Shown: positions 8,114-14,172 of the stretch, piece by piece
How the letters are laid out: each line of letters starts with the position of its first letter
Numbering within the stretch: position 1 is the stretch's first letter
Assembly (NCBI GenBank): GCA_964595075.1
Contig: CAZQNT010000002.1
Location: 1 to 64,000, forward strand
Source of the DNA: JAHJFW01 sp964595075
Lineage (GTDB): Bacteria > Patescibacteriota > Patescibacteriia > 2-12-FULL-60-25
Length of the DNA stretch: 64,000 nucleotides
Direction: 5' to 3'
The notes under the pieces: generated by a model
What the model was told of the DNA's origin: nothing
Database searches by the model: none
Seen by the model: the letters and a program-made list of their open reading frames with translations, nothing else
Program-made: the position numbers and the translations under genes

Positions 8114-8521
8114 ATGCTTACGGTAAAAGCAAGCGCAAAACCAAGTAAAATTGAAGGAATAGGATTGTTTGCGGATGAAAAGATCCCGAAAGGAACCATT
8201 ACTTGGAAATTTAATCCGCGGTTTGATATTCTCTTTGATCCAGAGGAAGTAAAGCAAATGCCTCCAGAACATCGTGACCTTATAGATCGTTATGCTTATT
8301 TATCTACCACGACCGGTAAATATGTTTATTCCATCGATGACAGCAGGTTTACAAATCATTCTTCGGTAAAAAATAATCTCGACGTCGTTCCGTTTCCTGG
8401 AGAACAGGAAACATGCGGTGTCGCGAATCGTGATATAGAAATAGGCGAGGAAATATTGGTGAACTACCGTGATTTTGACGCTCACGATGAAGACGGTAAA
8501 GAAGAGTATCTTAATAGTTAG
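8114..8521 (+). CDS. SET-domain protein (putative protein lysine methyltransferase)
   Basis: 135 residues, a minimal SET domain. Visible motifs: SKIEGIGLFADEKIPKGT (start of SET), RFTNHS near residue 80 (the N-H-S SAM/pseudoknot motif) and GEEILVNYRDFD near 113 (the E-L-x-x-x-Y catalytic tyrosine motif). There are no pre- or post-SET cysteine clusters. SET proteins transfer methyl from SAM to lysine. In bacteria such short forms are scattered and their substrates are mostly unknown. Its AT-rich composition and position in the post-tRNA island suggest acquisition. Confidence 0.85.
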   Translation: MLTVKASAKPSKIEGIGLFADEKIPKGTITWKFNPRFDILFDPEEVKQMPPEHRDLIDRYAYLSTTTGKYVYSIDDSRFTNHSSVKNNLDVVPFPGEQETCGVANRDIEIGEEILVNYRDFDAHDEDGKEEYLNS

Positions 8522-8539
8522 CTTTGCCGCGTTCTTTAT

Positions 8540-8824
8540 ATGCCGACGATCCATAAAAAAATTCTCCCACAATATTTCGATTTGATCGCTTTAGGCAAGA
8601 AGAAGTTTGAATTGCGGCTGGCTGATTTTGAAGTGAAAGAAGGGGATGTTTTGGTTTTGGAGGAGTGGGATAAGGTGAAGAATGTTTATACCGGAAGAAA
8701 GCTGGAAGTTACCGCGTCCTATGTTTTAAAAACCAAAGACTGTGATTTCTGGCTGCCGGAAGATGTTGAGAAATACGGTTTTCAGATTATCGGGTTTGAA
8801 TCGAAATCGGCAGGTTCGTGTTAA
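8540..8824 (+). CDS. DUF3850/ASCH-like small protein
   Basis: 94 residues. The pattern KKILPQYFDLIALGKKKFEL-R followed by VKEGDVLVLEEWD and YTGRKLEVTASYVL matches DUF3850, a member of the ASCH/PUA-like RNA-binding fold: a K-K-F-E-L-R helix, then a beta barrel with G-D-x-L. The family is thought to bind RNA or modified nucleotides. It sits 18 bases after the SET gene and 9 bases before the NYN nuclease gene, so the three are probably one transcript. Confidence 0.8.
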   Translation: MPTIHKKILPQYFDLIALGKKKFELRLADFEVKEGDVLVLEEWDKVKNVYTGRKLEVTASYVLKTKDCDFWLPEDVEKYGFQIIGFESKSAGSC

Positions 8825-8833
8825 AATACCCGT

Positions 8834-9340
8834 ATGTCAGAGTCTAGAAATAATTTTGCCTTTATTGACAGTCAGAACGTAAATCTGAGCATTAGAGAAC
8901 TTGGCTGGAAGTTGAATCATCGAAGGTTCAGAAGATATCTGTTAGATAAATACGGCGTAGCAAAAGCGTATCTGTTCATCGGATACGTTGAAGGGAATAA
9001 TGATTTATACGTCGCGCTTCAAGAGGCGGGTTTCATTTGTATTTTTAAACCTACGTTAAAGTATAGAGACGGAACAACGAAAGGCAATTGCGACGCGGAG
9101 CTTGTACTTCATACGATGATTGAATATTCGACTTTCGAAAAAGCCGTGATTGTTACTGGCGATGGTGATTTTTATTGTCTTGTAAAATACCTCCTTGAAA
9201 AAGGAAAGCTTGAGGCTATACTCGTCCCAAACAAATATAGGTTTTCGGCTTTGTTAAAGTTCAAAATCGTGCGTCCATTTTTGCGTTATATGAACGATTT
9301 GGCTGGCAAGATATCCCTTATTAAAGAAAAGGCCCCGTAA
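8834..9340 (+). CDS. NYN-domain (LabA/DUF88, PIN-like) nuclease
   Basis: 168 residues. Acidic residues of the PIN-like NYN fold are visible: FIDSQN near residue 11, KGNCDAELVLH near 77 and VTGDGDFYCLVKYL near 98. These would hold a metal for single-strand RNA cleavage. DUF88/LabA proteins are predicted RNA-processing nucleases. The gene lies in an operon-like run after the toxin-antitoxin, SET and DUF3850 genes. A hairpin terminator overlaps its stop codon. Confidence 0.87.
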   Translation: MSESRNNFAFIDSQNVNLSIRELGWKLNHRRFRRYLLDKYGVAKAYLFIGYVEGNNDLYVALQEAGFICIFKPTLKYRDGTTKGNCDAELVLHTMIEYSTFEKAVIVTGDGDFYCLVKYLLEKGKLEAILVPNKYRFSALLKFKIVRPFLRYMNDLAGKISLIKEKAP

Positions 9341-9366
9341 GGACGATACCTTATGGGGTTATCTTT
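9333..9366 (+). terminator. Rho-independent terminator after the NYN gene
   Basis: Stem CCCCGTAAGG (9333-9342) pairs with CCTTATGGGG (9349-9358) with one G-T pair, followed by TTATCTTTT. It overlaps the stop codon and closes the island operon. Confidence 0.8.
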
Positions 9367-9445
9367 TCCGTTGGTGATGAGTGTAAGATAAGTAGTAATA
9401 GAATAATTGTCAAATTTTGAGTTTTGGTACACAGAAAATAGGTAT

Positions 9446-9871
9446 ATGCAAAATGATTTATATCCTAAAGTCGGCGTGGGCGTAATGATCTTGAAAGATG
9501 GAAAAGTGTTACTCGGCAAACGCAAGGGTTCTCACGGAGAAGGAGAGTATTCGTTTCCCGGCGGGCATCTTGAATACATGGAATCGTTCGCGGATTGCGC
9601 GATCCGCGAAGTGAGAGAGGAGTGCGGGATTGAAATTCAAAACATTCGATTTCAACTCCTTTCAAACGTCACGAAATACGCGCCGAAACATTACGTCCAC
9701 GTTGGTTTGATCGCGGATTGGAAAAGCGGCGATCCGCAATTGCTGGAACCGGAAAAGTGCGAATCATGGGGTTGGTACGCGCTTGATAACTTGCCGGAGC
9801 CGATTTTTGAGATGTGTAGGCAGGGGCTTGATTGTTTCGTATCGAAAGAGCAGTATTTGGATGTTCAGTAA
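9446..9871 (+). CDS. NUDIX hydrolase (NUDT15/MutT-like)
   Basis: 141 residues from ATG 9446; a TTG start 39 bases upstream is less likely. The Nudix box GGHLEYMESFADCAIREVRE-EC fits G-x5-E-x7-R-E-U-x-E-E. The preceding GVGVMILKDGKVLLGKRKGS and the later VHVGLIADW are typical of the NUDT15/MTH3-like group, which hydrolyses modified dNTPs. Likely nucleotide-pool sanitation; the true substrate cannot be read from sequence. It follows the terminator of the island operon. Confidence 0.9.
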   Translation: MQNDLYPKVGVGVMILKDGKVLLGKRKGSHGEGEYSFPGGHLEYMESFADCAIREVREECGIEIQNIRFQLLSNVTKYAPKHYVHVGLIADWKSGDPQLLEPEKCESWGWYALDNLPEPIFEMCRQGLDCFVSKEQYLDVQ

Positions 9872-9892
9872 AACCTATACATAGGTAGGGTT

Positions 9893-10117
9893 ATGAGTGC
9901 AAAAGAGAAAAAGGGCGATGACTGGGTGATGATTTACGGGGTGGCGATGTCTTTCGTCGGGGGGACGGGGCTCTTGATTCTGAAGATCCTCGATAACTTG
10001 CACATTGGCGTCGATGGTATTTTGCGCGGGTTTTCAGTATCCGCCACAGCCATCGGTACGCTTATGATAGTTTTCTCGCTGTTGCACGCGAACAAAACGC
10101 AACGTAGCGACGACTAG
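9893..10117 (+). CDS. small two-helix membrane protein
   Basis: 74 residues: a charged start (SAKEKKGDDW), two hydrophobic helices near 13-30 and 43-64, and a charged tail. It starts 22 bases after the NUDIX gene and is probably co-transcribed. No family recognised. Confidence 0.6.
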   Translation: MSAKEKKGDDWVMIYGVAMSFVGGTGLLILKILDNLHIGVDGILRGFSVSATAIGTLMIVFSLLHANKTQRSDD

Positions 10118-10123
10118 TTTCTC

Positions 10124-10169
10124 ACGGCCGCATGTGTATCGGTTCTACCTGATGCCAGCGGCCGTTTTT
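10124..10169 (+). terminator. hairpin terminator, possibly serving both strands
   Basis: ACGGCCGC (10124-10131) pairs perfectly with GCGGCCGT (10158-10165) across a 26-base loop, followed by TTTTTC and a further T run. It lies between converging genes. Confidence 0.6.
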
Positions 10170-11929
10170 CATTTTTTTTTCAAATATCCAATCAATTCCT
10201 TCGCCGTCTTCGTATTCAAAATGTCATTTTTCGTCGCCCATCCTCGTCTCGCGATCGCCTCTCCAAGCGGTATGAATCTTAAGTGTTCCGGCGCGTGAGC
10301 GTCCGTGTCTATTACGAGTTTTACACCGGCTTTTACTGCGGCGCGGACGTGGGTGTCGCGTAAATCCGAACGGTCAGGATAGCAGTCGATTTCCATGGCG
10401 ACGCGATATTTCTTGGCGGCGGCTAGGACTTCGTCCATATCGAAATCAATTTCATCGCGCTTGCCTATGCGGCGGCAAGTGGGATGGAAGAAACAGTCAA
10501 CGTTCGGGTTTGAAAGCGCTTTGATTATGCGGGCGGTTTGCTGTTTGCGGGATAGATTGAAAAGCGAATGGATGGAGACGCCGACCCAATCCAATTTAGC
10601 CAAAGCTTTGTCAGAAAGATCGAGTGCGCCGTCGCGCAGAATATCGCACTCGGTTCCTTTTAGAATCGTGAAGCCGCGCAGTTTTTTGTTTAGCCGATCG
10701 ATTTCTTTTCCTTGTTTTGCAACTCCGTTGTCATCAAGTCCGCCTACGAACGCCAAAACTTTTGTGTGATCTGTTACCGCCATGTATGAGAGTCCTGATT
10801 TTTTCGCGGCTTGTGCCATTTCTTCGATCGTGGAGGAACCGTCCGTCCAATTCGTCTGCACTTGAAGATCGCCGCGAACCGATCCGTAGAGGAGTAGATT
10901 CGGCATGCTATGCTCGCGTGCCGCTTCCATCTCGTCTCCTCCGACTCGAAGTTCCGGAGGCGGCGTGTCCATGCCGAGTTTTTTGTAAATTTCCTCCTCG
11001 GTTTTGCAAACTATCAATGCGCCGCTTTTGTGTTCACTGCCCGCTCTTTTCAGTCTAAACAGCCCGTATTCATTGAGAGTAAATCCTTTGCTCAATGCGA
11101 ATTCTCGCAGTAAGACGTTGTGACGCTTATCTCCGGTGAAGTATTGGAGAGTGGCGCCGAAAACATTGTCCGGCACCACTCGCAAATCCGCGTCTATGCC
11201 GATAGTAAGCCGGACTGACGAGCGGGTTTTTCCTTTTTCGTGAACCGACTCGACCATCGGAAGTTTGGTAAAAGCATCCGTCACTTTTTCCGGATCGCTC
11301 GCTGTGGCTAACAAATCAATGTCGCCGACGGTTTCAAGTTTGCGCCGAAGCGATCCGGCATACACGCAACGTTTGACGCCTTTGATTTTCGAGAGCGCGG
11401 ACACGATCTCGTCCGCGATCGGCAAAACATTTCCCAAAAGCCAGCGGCCGCTTGCGCGTTCCATGAGACCGAGGCCTCGTTCAAGTTTTTCTTCGCTTTT
11501 TTCTCCCCAGTGAGGAATTGTTCGCACCTTGTGTGATGCGAGAGCTTTTTTAAGATCGGCAAGCGTTTTAACTTTCAGGTACTTATGCAAATCTGCGATA
11601 TGTTTCGGTCCAAGCCCCTCGACTTTTGAAAGCGACCAAATATCAACCGGAAATTTCTTTTTCATCTCTTGATACGCCTTAACTTTTCCTGTTCTGAAAA
11701 ACTCGTCAATCTTTTCTGCGATGGATTGTCCGACGCTCGGCAGTTCTTTGAGCGCGTTTACCCCGCCTTTTTTCCATGTTTCCTTCACTTCATTGCCAAG
11801 CGCGGCAACGGATTCGGAAGCCAGTTGATAAGCCCGCGGCTTAAACGGAACGCCGTTCATCTCGTCGAAATAGCCAATTTCAAACAATATCTTCGCCAGC
11901 TCGTTCGCGGTTTTCGCGGAGGTTTTCAT
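10169..11929 (-). CDS. polX: DNA polymerase/3'-5' exonuclease PolX (family X with PHP domain)
   Basis: 586 residues, full length. Order: helix-hairpin-helix lyase region (about 1-160, with ELPSVGQSIAEKI and KVEGLGPKHI), family X palm (YAGSLRRKLETVGDIDLL near 190-210, giving the G-S and D-x-D metal motif), thumb, then a C-terminal PHP domain from about 340. PolX fills gaps in base excision repair. Oddity: the first PHP metal motif, normally H-x-H after GDL, reads QVQ (GDLQVQTNWTDG). Later PHP ligands remain (VTDHTK, GTECD, SIHS, FHPTCR, DTDAHA). Exonuclease activity may be altered; polymerase residues look intact. Confidence 0.93.
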   Translation of the reverse strand: MKTSAKTANELAKILFEIGYFDEMNGVPFKPRAYQLASESVAALGNEVKETWKKGGVNALKELPSVGQSIAEKIDEFFRTGKVKAYQEMKKKFPVDIWSLSKVEGLGPKHIADLHKYLKVKTLADLKKALASHKVRTIPHWGEKSEEKLERGLGLMERASGRWLLGNVLPIADEIVSALSKIKGVKRCVYAGSLRRKLETVGDIDLLATASDPEKVTDAFTKLPMVESVHEKGKTRSSVRLTIGIDADLRVVPDNVFGATLQYFTGDKRHNVLLREFALSKGFTLNEYGLFRLKRAGSEHKSGALIVCKTEEEIYKKLGMDTPPPELRVGGDEMEAAREHSMPNLLLYGSVRGDLQVQTNWTDGSSTIEEMAQAAKKSGLSYMAVTDHTKVLAFVGGLDDNGVAKQGKEIDRLNKKLRGFTILKGTECDILRDGALDLSDKALAKLDWVGVSIHSLFNLSRKQQTARIIKALSNPNVDCFFHPTCRRIGKRDEIDFDMDEVLAAAKKYRVAMEIDCYPDRSDLRDTHVRAAVKAGVKLVIDTDAHAPEHLRFIPLGEAIARRGWATKNDILNTKTAKELIGYLKKK

Positions 11930-11956
11930 GGTGGTAGTGTAGCATGGTGACGCTCA

Positions 11957-12016
11957 TATCCCTCCTCTTAAGATAAGAGGACCTGCCCGCCGGCAGGCAG
12001 GGGTTAGGAGGAGTTA
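11957..12016. repeat. degenerate dispersed repeat with nested hairpins
   Basis: CCTCCTCTTA-aga-TAAGAGGA resembles the CTCCCCCTTA family, with a CCTGCC-cgcc-GGCAGG hairpin inserted and then GGGTTAGGAGGAGTTA. It lies between polX and the retroelement and marks the left side of the accessory region. Confidence 0.6.
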
Positions 12017-12214
12017 TGAATTTGAATAAATAGTACCAATCGCTCTCACGATATCCATTCTGGAAAGAATAAACGGGTCTAAATTCAAAACGGCATAAGT
12101 CGAATGTTCCTCGACAGAATCGTTTTCAGGATATTTGAATTGTCCTTGATCGTGTCTTTTGCCAACCGTTCTTGACAGAATCCCTGTTTTGTTCCATATT
12201 TGTTTGTCGAACAT
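12014..12214 (-). CDS. possible small protein, unconfirmed
   Basis: 66-residue frame with balanced, protein-like composition (for example STYAVLNLDPFILSRMDIVR) but no recognised family and no visible ribosome site before ATG 12214. Its stop lies at the edge of the dispersed repeat. It overlaps the predicted promoter of the retroelement variable gene on the other strand, so one of the two readings may be wrong. Confidence 0.3.
   Translation of the reverse strand: MFDKQIWNKTGILSRTVGKRHDQGQFKYPENDSVEEHSTYAVLNLDPFILSRMDIVRAIGTIYSNS
12172..12200 (+). promoter_or_regulatory. promoter of the DGR variable-protein gene
   Basis: Consensus -35 TTGACA (12172-12177), a 17-bp spacer, and -10 CATATT (12195-12200, four of six). 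It predicts a transcript start near 12207 and a leader of about 160 bases. Confidence 0.6.
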
Positions 12215-12229
12215 TGAAAAGAACAGAGC

Positions 12230-12328
12230 TTGAAAACGGCGTATTGTCCCCGCCTCTCGCGAAAGGCGGGGTTAACATGCCGTTTTCAAACCAAAGGCAA
12301 GTCCTAAAGCCCCGACAGCTGTCGGGGC
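12230..12328 (+). promoter_or_regulatory. structured leader of the DGR variable-protein mRNA
   Basis: Nested stems: TTGAAAACGGC (12230-12240) with GCCGTTTTCAA (12279-12289), enclosing CCCCGCC (12248-12254) with GGCGGGG (12265-12271). Then comes a perfect 20-bp palindrome GCCCCGACAGCTGTCGGGGC (12309-12328). All lie between the promoter and the Shine-Dalgarno AAAGGAGG. No known riboswitch consensus was recognised. It could stabilise the mRNA or control its translation. Confidence 0.55.
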
Positions 12329-12367
12329 CGGATCAGCCGAACGGCACTCTAAAGGAGGCAAGCCACC

Positions 12368-13186
12368 ATGGCCAGCCTTTCGACAGCAACGGACGGACAG
12401 ATCACGGAATTCAAGGGTCGCCTCGCTCGCGCGGGGTTCAGCGCGGAGATCGTCCGCGAGGTGAACGCCGGCGACAGCAACGAGCTGGCGGAGGTCATGT
12501 TCGAGGCTCTGATGCGCCACCCGCGCTTCGCCCTCATCCACGGTCTCTTCACCAGCACGGAGAAGCAGATCGTCCGCGTGCGCGAGTGGAACAAGGAGTT
12601 CGGTTGGGGCATCTCCGACGAGGCGTTCGCAAGCGCGGAGAAGTCCGTTCCGGCCTGGCCCGAGGAGAAGCTCGTCGCGGTCGTGCTCGTCCCCTATCTC
12701 GCCGACAGACAGGCGGAGGACGACACGGTCACGACCGGCCTCGAGCGCACGTTCCACGAGCTGTGGATGCGCGCGAAGGCCGAGCAGGACGCGAGCTGGC
12801 GCTGGGACGGCTACGACAAGGCCGGCTCGGATCGTCTGCGGCTCCACAAGGGCATCGAGCACAAGGTCGGCCTGCGCTGGGAAGTCATCGACCTCGGTTG
12901 CAGCCGCAACAAGAAGCCGATGGATGTCCGCAACGCGAAGTCCTCGCCTCACGCGGGAATCCTCGCCGCCGCCGCGCTCCACCCCAACTGGGTCAAGAGC
13001 ATGGATGGCGACAAGGTGCCCTACGTGTTCGCTCCGGGCTACGAGGTGCAGGTTCCCGACGAGAGGCCGTGGACGAACGTGCCGCGCCTCTTCTTCGCTC
13101 GGGACGATCGCGAGATCCAGCTCAGCTGCAACTGGTGCGACTACTACCACTCGAGCTGGGCGGTGCCTTCGTTCTTCCGGGAGTAG
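12368..13186 (+). CDS. DGR variable protein (diversified C-terminus)
   Basis: 272 residues; the start is set by AAAGGAGG upstream of ATG 12368. There is no signal peptide or membrane helix. The body (1-228) is rich in charged helices early on and has no domain I recognise. The C-terminal 44 residues lie in the 132-bp variable repeat. Diversified positions seen against the template: 233, 240, 244, 253, 254, 259, 261 and 263. The invariant end WAVPSFFRE is encoded by the adenine-free 3' part of the repeat. The terminal placement resembles the ligand-binding ends of other DGR targets, often C-type lectin folds, but that fold is not evident here. Markedly GC-rich beside polX and the RT gene. Probably a binding protein, perhaps a virion component. 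Confidence 0.85.
   Translation: MASLSTATDGQITEFKGRLARAGFSAEIVREVNAGDSNELAEVMFEALMRHPRFALIHGLFTSTEKQIVRVREWNKEFGWGISDEAFASAEKSVPAWPEEKLVAVVLVPYLADRQAEDDTVTTGLERTFHELWMRAKAEQDASWRWDGYDKAGSDRLRLHKGIEHKVGLRWEVIDLGCSRNKKPMDVRNAKSSPHAGILAAAALHPNWVKSMDGDKVPYVFAPGYEVQVPDERPWTNVPRLFFARDDREIQLSCNWCDYYHSSWAVPSFFRE
13051..13182 (+). repeat. DGR variable repeat (VR)
   Basis: 132 bp matching the template repeat at 13582-13713 with no indels and nine mismatches. Eight are at template A (VR positions 13065 G, 13086 G, 13098 C, 13125 G, 13128 G, 13142 T, 13148 C, 13155 G). One is T to G at 13102, a silent third position. The match ends four bases before the end of the stop codon. The last 24 bases before the final GA (13157-13180) contain no adenine and are identical in both copies, as expected of the initiation-of-mutagenic-homing region. 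Confidence 0.95.
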
Positions 13187-13210
13187 CTCGGCTCTCGGCA
13201 CTCGGACACT

Positions 13211-13245
13211 TGGGACTCGGAGGAACCTTGGTTCCTCCGGTCCCA
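13211..13245 (+). other. hairpin/cruciform just downstream of VR
   Basis: GGAGGAACC (13219-13227) and GGTTCCTCC (13230-13238) flank a TT. The stem is extended by TGGGAC/GTCCCA (13211-13216 / 13240-13245) around a small internal loop. No T run follows, so it is not the terminator. In Bordetella phage BPP-1 a DNA hairpin just after the VR is needed for efficient homing; this one sits in the equivalent place, 28 bases past the VR. Confidence 0.75.
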
Positions 13246-13249
13246 CTTG

Positions 13250-13312
13250 GCCGGTATCTACAGCGCAACGCTTCGTGAAGAAGCTTGCGTCTCTCGTAGA
13301 TGCCGGCTTTTT
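13250..13312 (+). terminator. terminator of the variable-protein gene
   Basis: GCCGGTATCTAC (13250-13261) pairs with GTAGATGCCGGC (13296-13307) through 12 pairs with one G-T, followed by TTTTTC. The 34-base loop holds a smaller GCTTCGTGAAGAAGC-type hairpin. Confidence 0.8.
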
Positions 13313-13326
13313 CATTTCCAGTAATC

Positions 13327-13335
13327 TGCTACAAT
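13327..13335 (+). promoter_or_regulatory. candidate promoter of the template-repeat RNA
   Basis: Extended -10 box TGCTACAAT (TG-n-TACAAT, with TACAAT at 13330-13335) just after the preceding terminator. No good -35 is seen. A start near 13342 and the terminator at 13725-13757 would give a template RNA of about 415 bases. Confidence 0.4.
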
Positions 13336-13581
13336 CCGATTTGGAAAGTAGGCTCATGCATCGGCGTTTACGGATGCCGGTCGCCGAAATCTCTTATCAC
13401 TCGCACATGCGTCAGAATCCTCGCGTCCACGGATGCGGAGAGCGTACGCCGCGAATGATGGGTACTCCGTGTTTTCTTTTGGAACAGGCTGCGCGAGGAG
13501 AGCGCAGAGTTTGTCCCGCATAAAATTCAGGACTTGGACGCGTCTGAGTCCGGTGTCATGGAAGGAGAAAACACCTCTCGC

Positions 13582-13713
13582 GGTTCCCGACGAGAAGCCG
13601 TGGACGAACGTGCCGCACCTCTTCTTCGATCGTGACGATCGCGAGATCCAGCTCAACTACAACTGGTGCGACAACTACAACTCGAACTGGGCGGTGCCTT
13701 CGTTCTTCCGGGA
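13582..13713 (+). repeat. DGR template repeat (TR)
   Basis: 132 bp, non-coding copy of the variable repeat. It contains 28 adenines and six AAC codons in the VR frame (codons 237, 253, 255, 259, 261, 263). AAC enrichment is typical of DGR templates because mutating both A's reaches many residues without making stop codons. Eight adenines are substituted in the present VR. Confidence 0.95.
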
Positions 13714-13724
13714 CTCCCCATCAC

Positions 13725-13757
13725 AAACCCCTGCCATAGAGACAGGGGTTTGCTTTT
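13725..13757 (+). terminator. terminator of the template RNA
   Basis: AAACCCCTG (13725-13733) pairs with CAGGGGTTT (13743-13751), followed by GCTTTTA. It separates the template RNA from the reverse transcriptase gene and touches the avd stop codon on the other strand. Confidence 0.85.
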
Positions 13758-14088
13758 ATGAAACCGATTTTGACCATCCTCCAAGCATCCGTCCGATCTC
13801 CTGAAGTTGCGATTCCATCTGAAGGTAGGCGGAATTGGAAACGCATTTGCAGTTTTTACAAAGTCGGATGAGCAGTTTGAGCGTGTCCAGTTTTACGCTC
13901 GCTTGTCGCAAGCTCACGGATTTTTCTTTCCCCTCGCTCGCCTGAGCCGCCGCTAAAGTCAGTTCGAGAATCTCCAAAAGGTACTCTGCACACTTCGTTC
14001 CAAGCACGTGACGCTGTGTTTTTGGAAACTTGTTCAGCACCTCGTTCCAAAATGCGTAGGCGACGTAAATGGAGCGAACGATTGGCAC
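13756..14088 (-). CDS. avd: DGR accessory variability determinant (bAvd)
   Basis: 110 residues from GTG 14088. The family pattern is clear: PIVRSIYVAYAFWNEVLNKF (helix 1), PKTQRHVLGTKCAEYLLEIL (helix 2), a third helix ending ASVKLDTLKLLIRL, and a last helix with LQEIGRMLGGWSKS. Avd forms a pentameric four-helix-bundle barrel that binds the template RNA and the reverse transcriptase. Unusually, it is on the opposite strand to the RT, VR gene and template. A longer frame from ATG 14196 would read through a 12-base poly-C tract; the GTG start fits usual Avd length better. Confidence 0.88.
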   Translation of the reverse strand: MPIVRSIYVAYAFWNEVLNKFPKTQRHVLGTKCAEYLLEILELTLAAAQASEGKEKSVSLRQASVKLDTLKLLIRLCKNCKCVSNSAYLQMESQLQEIGRMLGGWSKSVS

Positions 14089-14126
14089 GTCACCGGGGTT
14101 ACGGGAATTTGTGTTGTTGCTTTCGC

Positions 14127-14138
14127 GGGGGGGGGGGG
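14127..14138. repeat. homopolymer of 12 G between avd and RT
   Basis: An uninterrupted run of 12 G (plus strand) in the gap between the divergent avd and RT starts, and within the longer possible avd frame. Such tracts slip readily in replication and in sequencing. Confidence 0.9.
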
Positions 14139-14172
14139 TAACATAATGGCCTTCTCTAAGAATTAATTTTGG

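Larger units (their letters stand above)
13336..13757 (+). ncRNA. predicted DGR template RNA
   Basis: Bounded by an extended -10 box and a hairpin terminator, this unit holds about 245 bases of leader, the 132-bp template repeat and only about 44 bases after it. No convincing gene occupies the leader; a frame from 13433 reads through but only its repeat part is protein-like. The RNA should be the reverse transcription template. The long 5' and short 3' flank differ from BPP-1, where the essential spacer follows the template. Confidence 0.6.

Noticed and set aside
12272..13357. 361-residue minus-strand frame across the variable-protein gene
   Set aside because: Arg/Val/Ala-rich shadow caused by GC-rich codons; the plus-strand gene has a promoter, ribosome site and the VR.
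13433..13804. Second short copy of the variable gene (pseudogene)
   Set aside because: Only the 132-bp repeat matches; its adenine pattern shows it is the DGR template, not a decayed gene.
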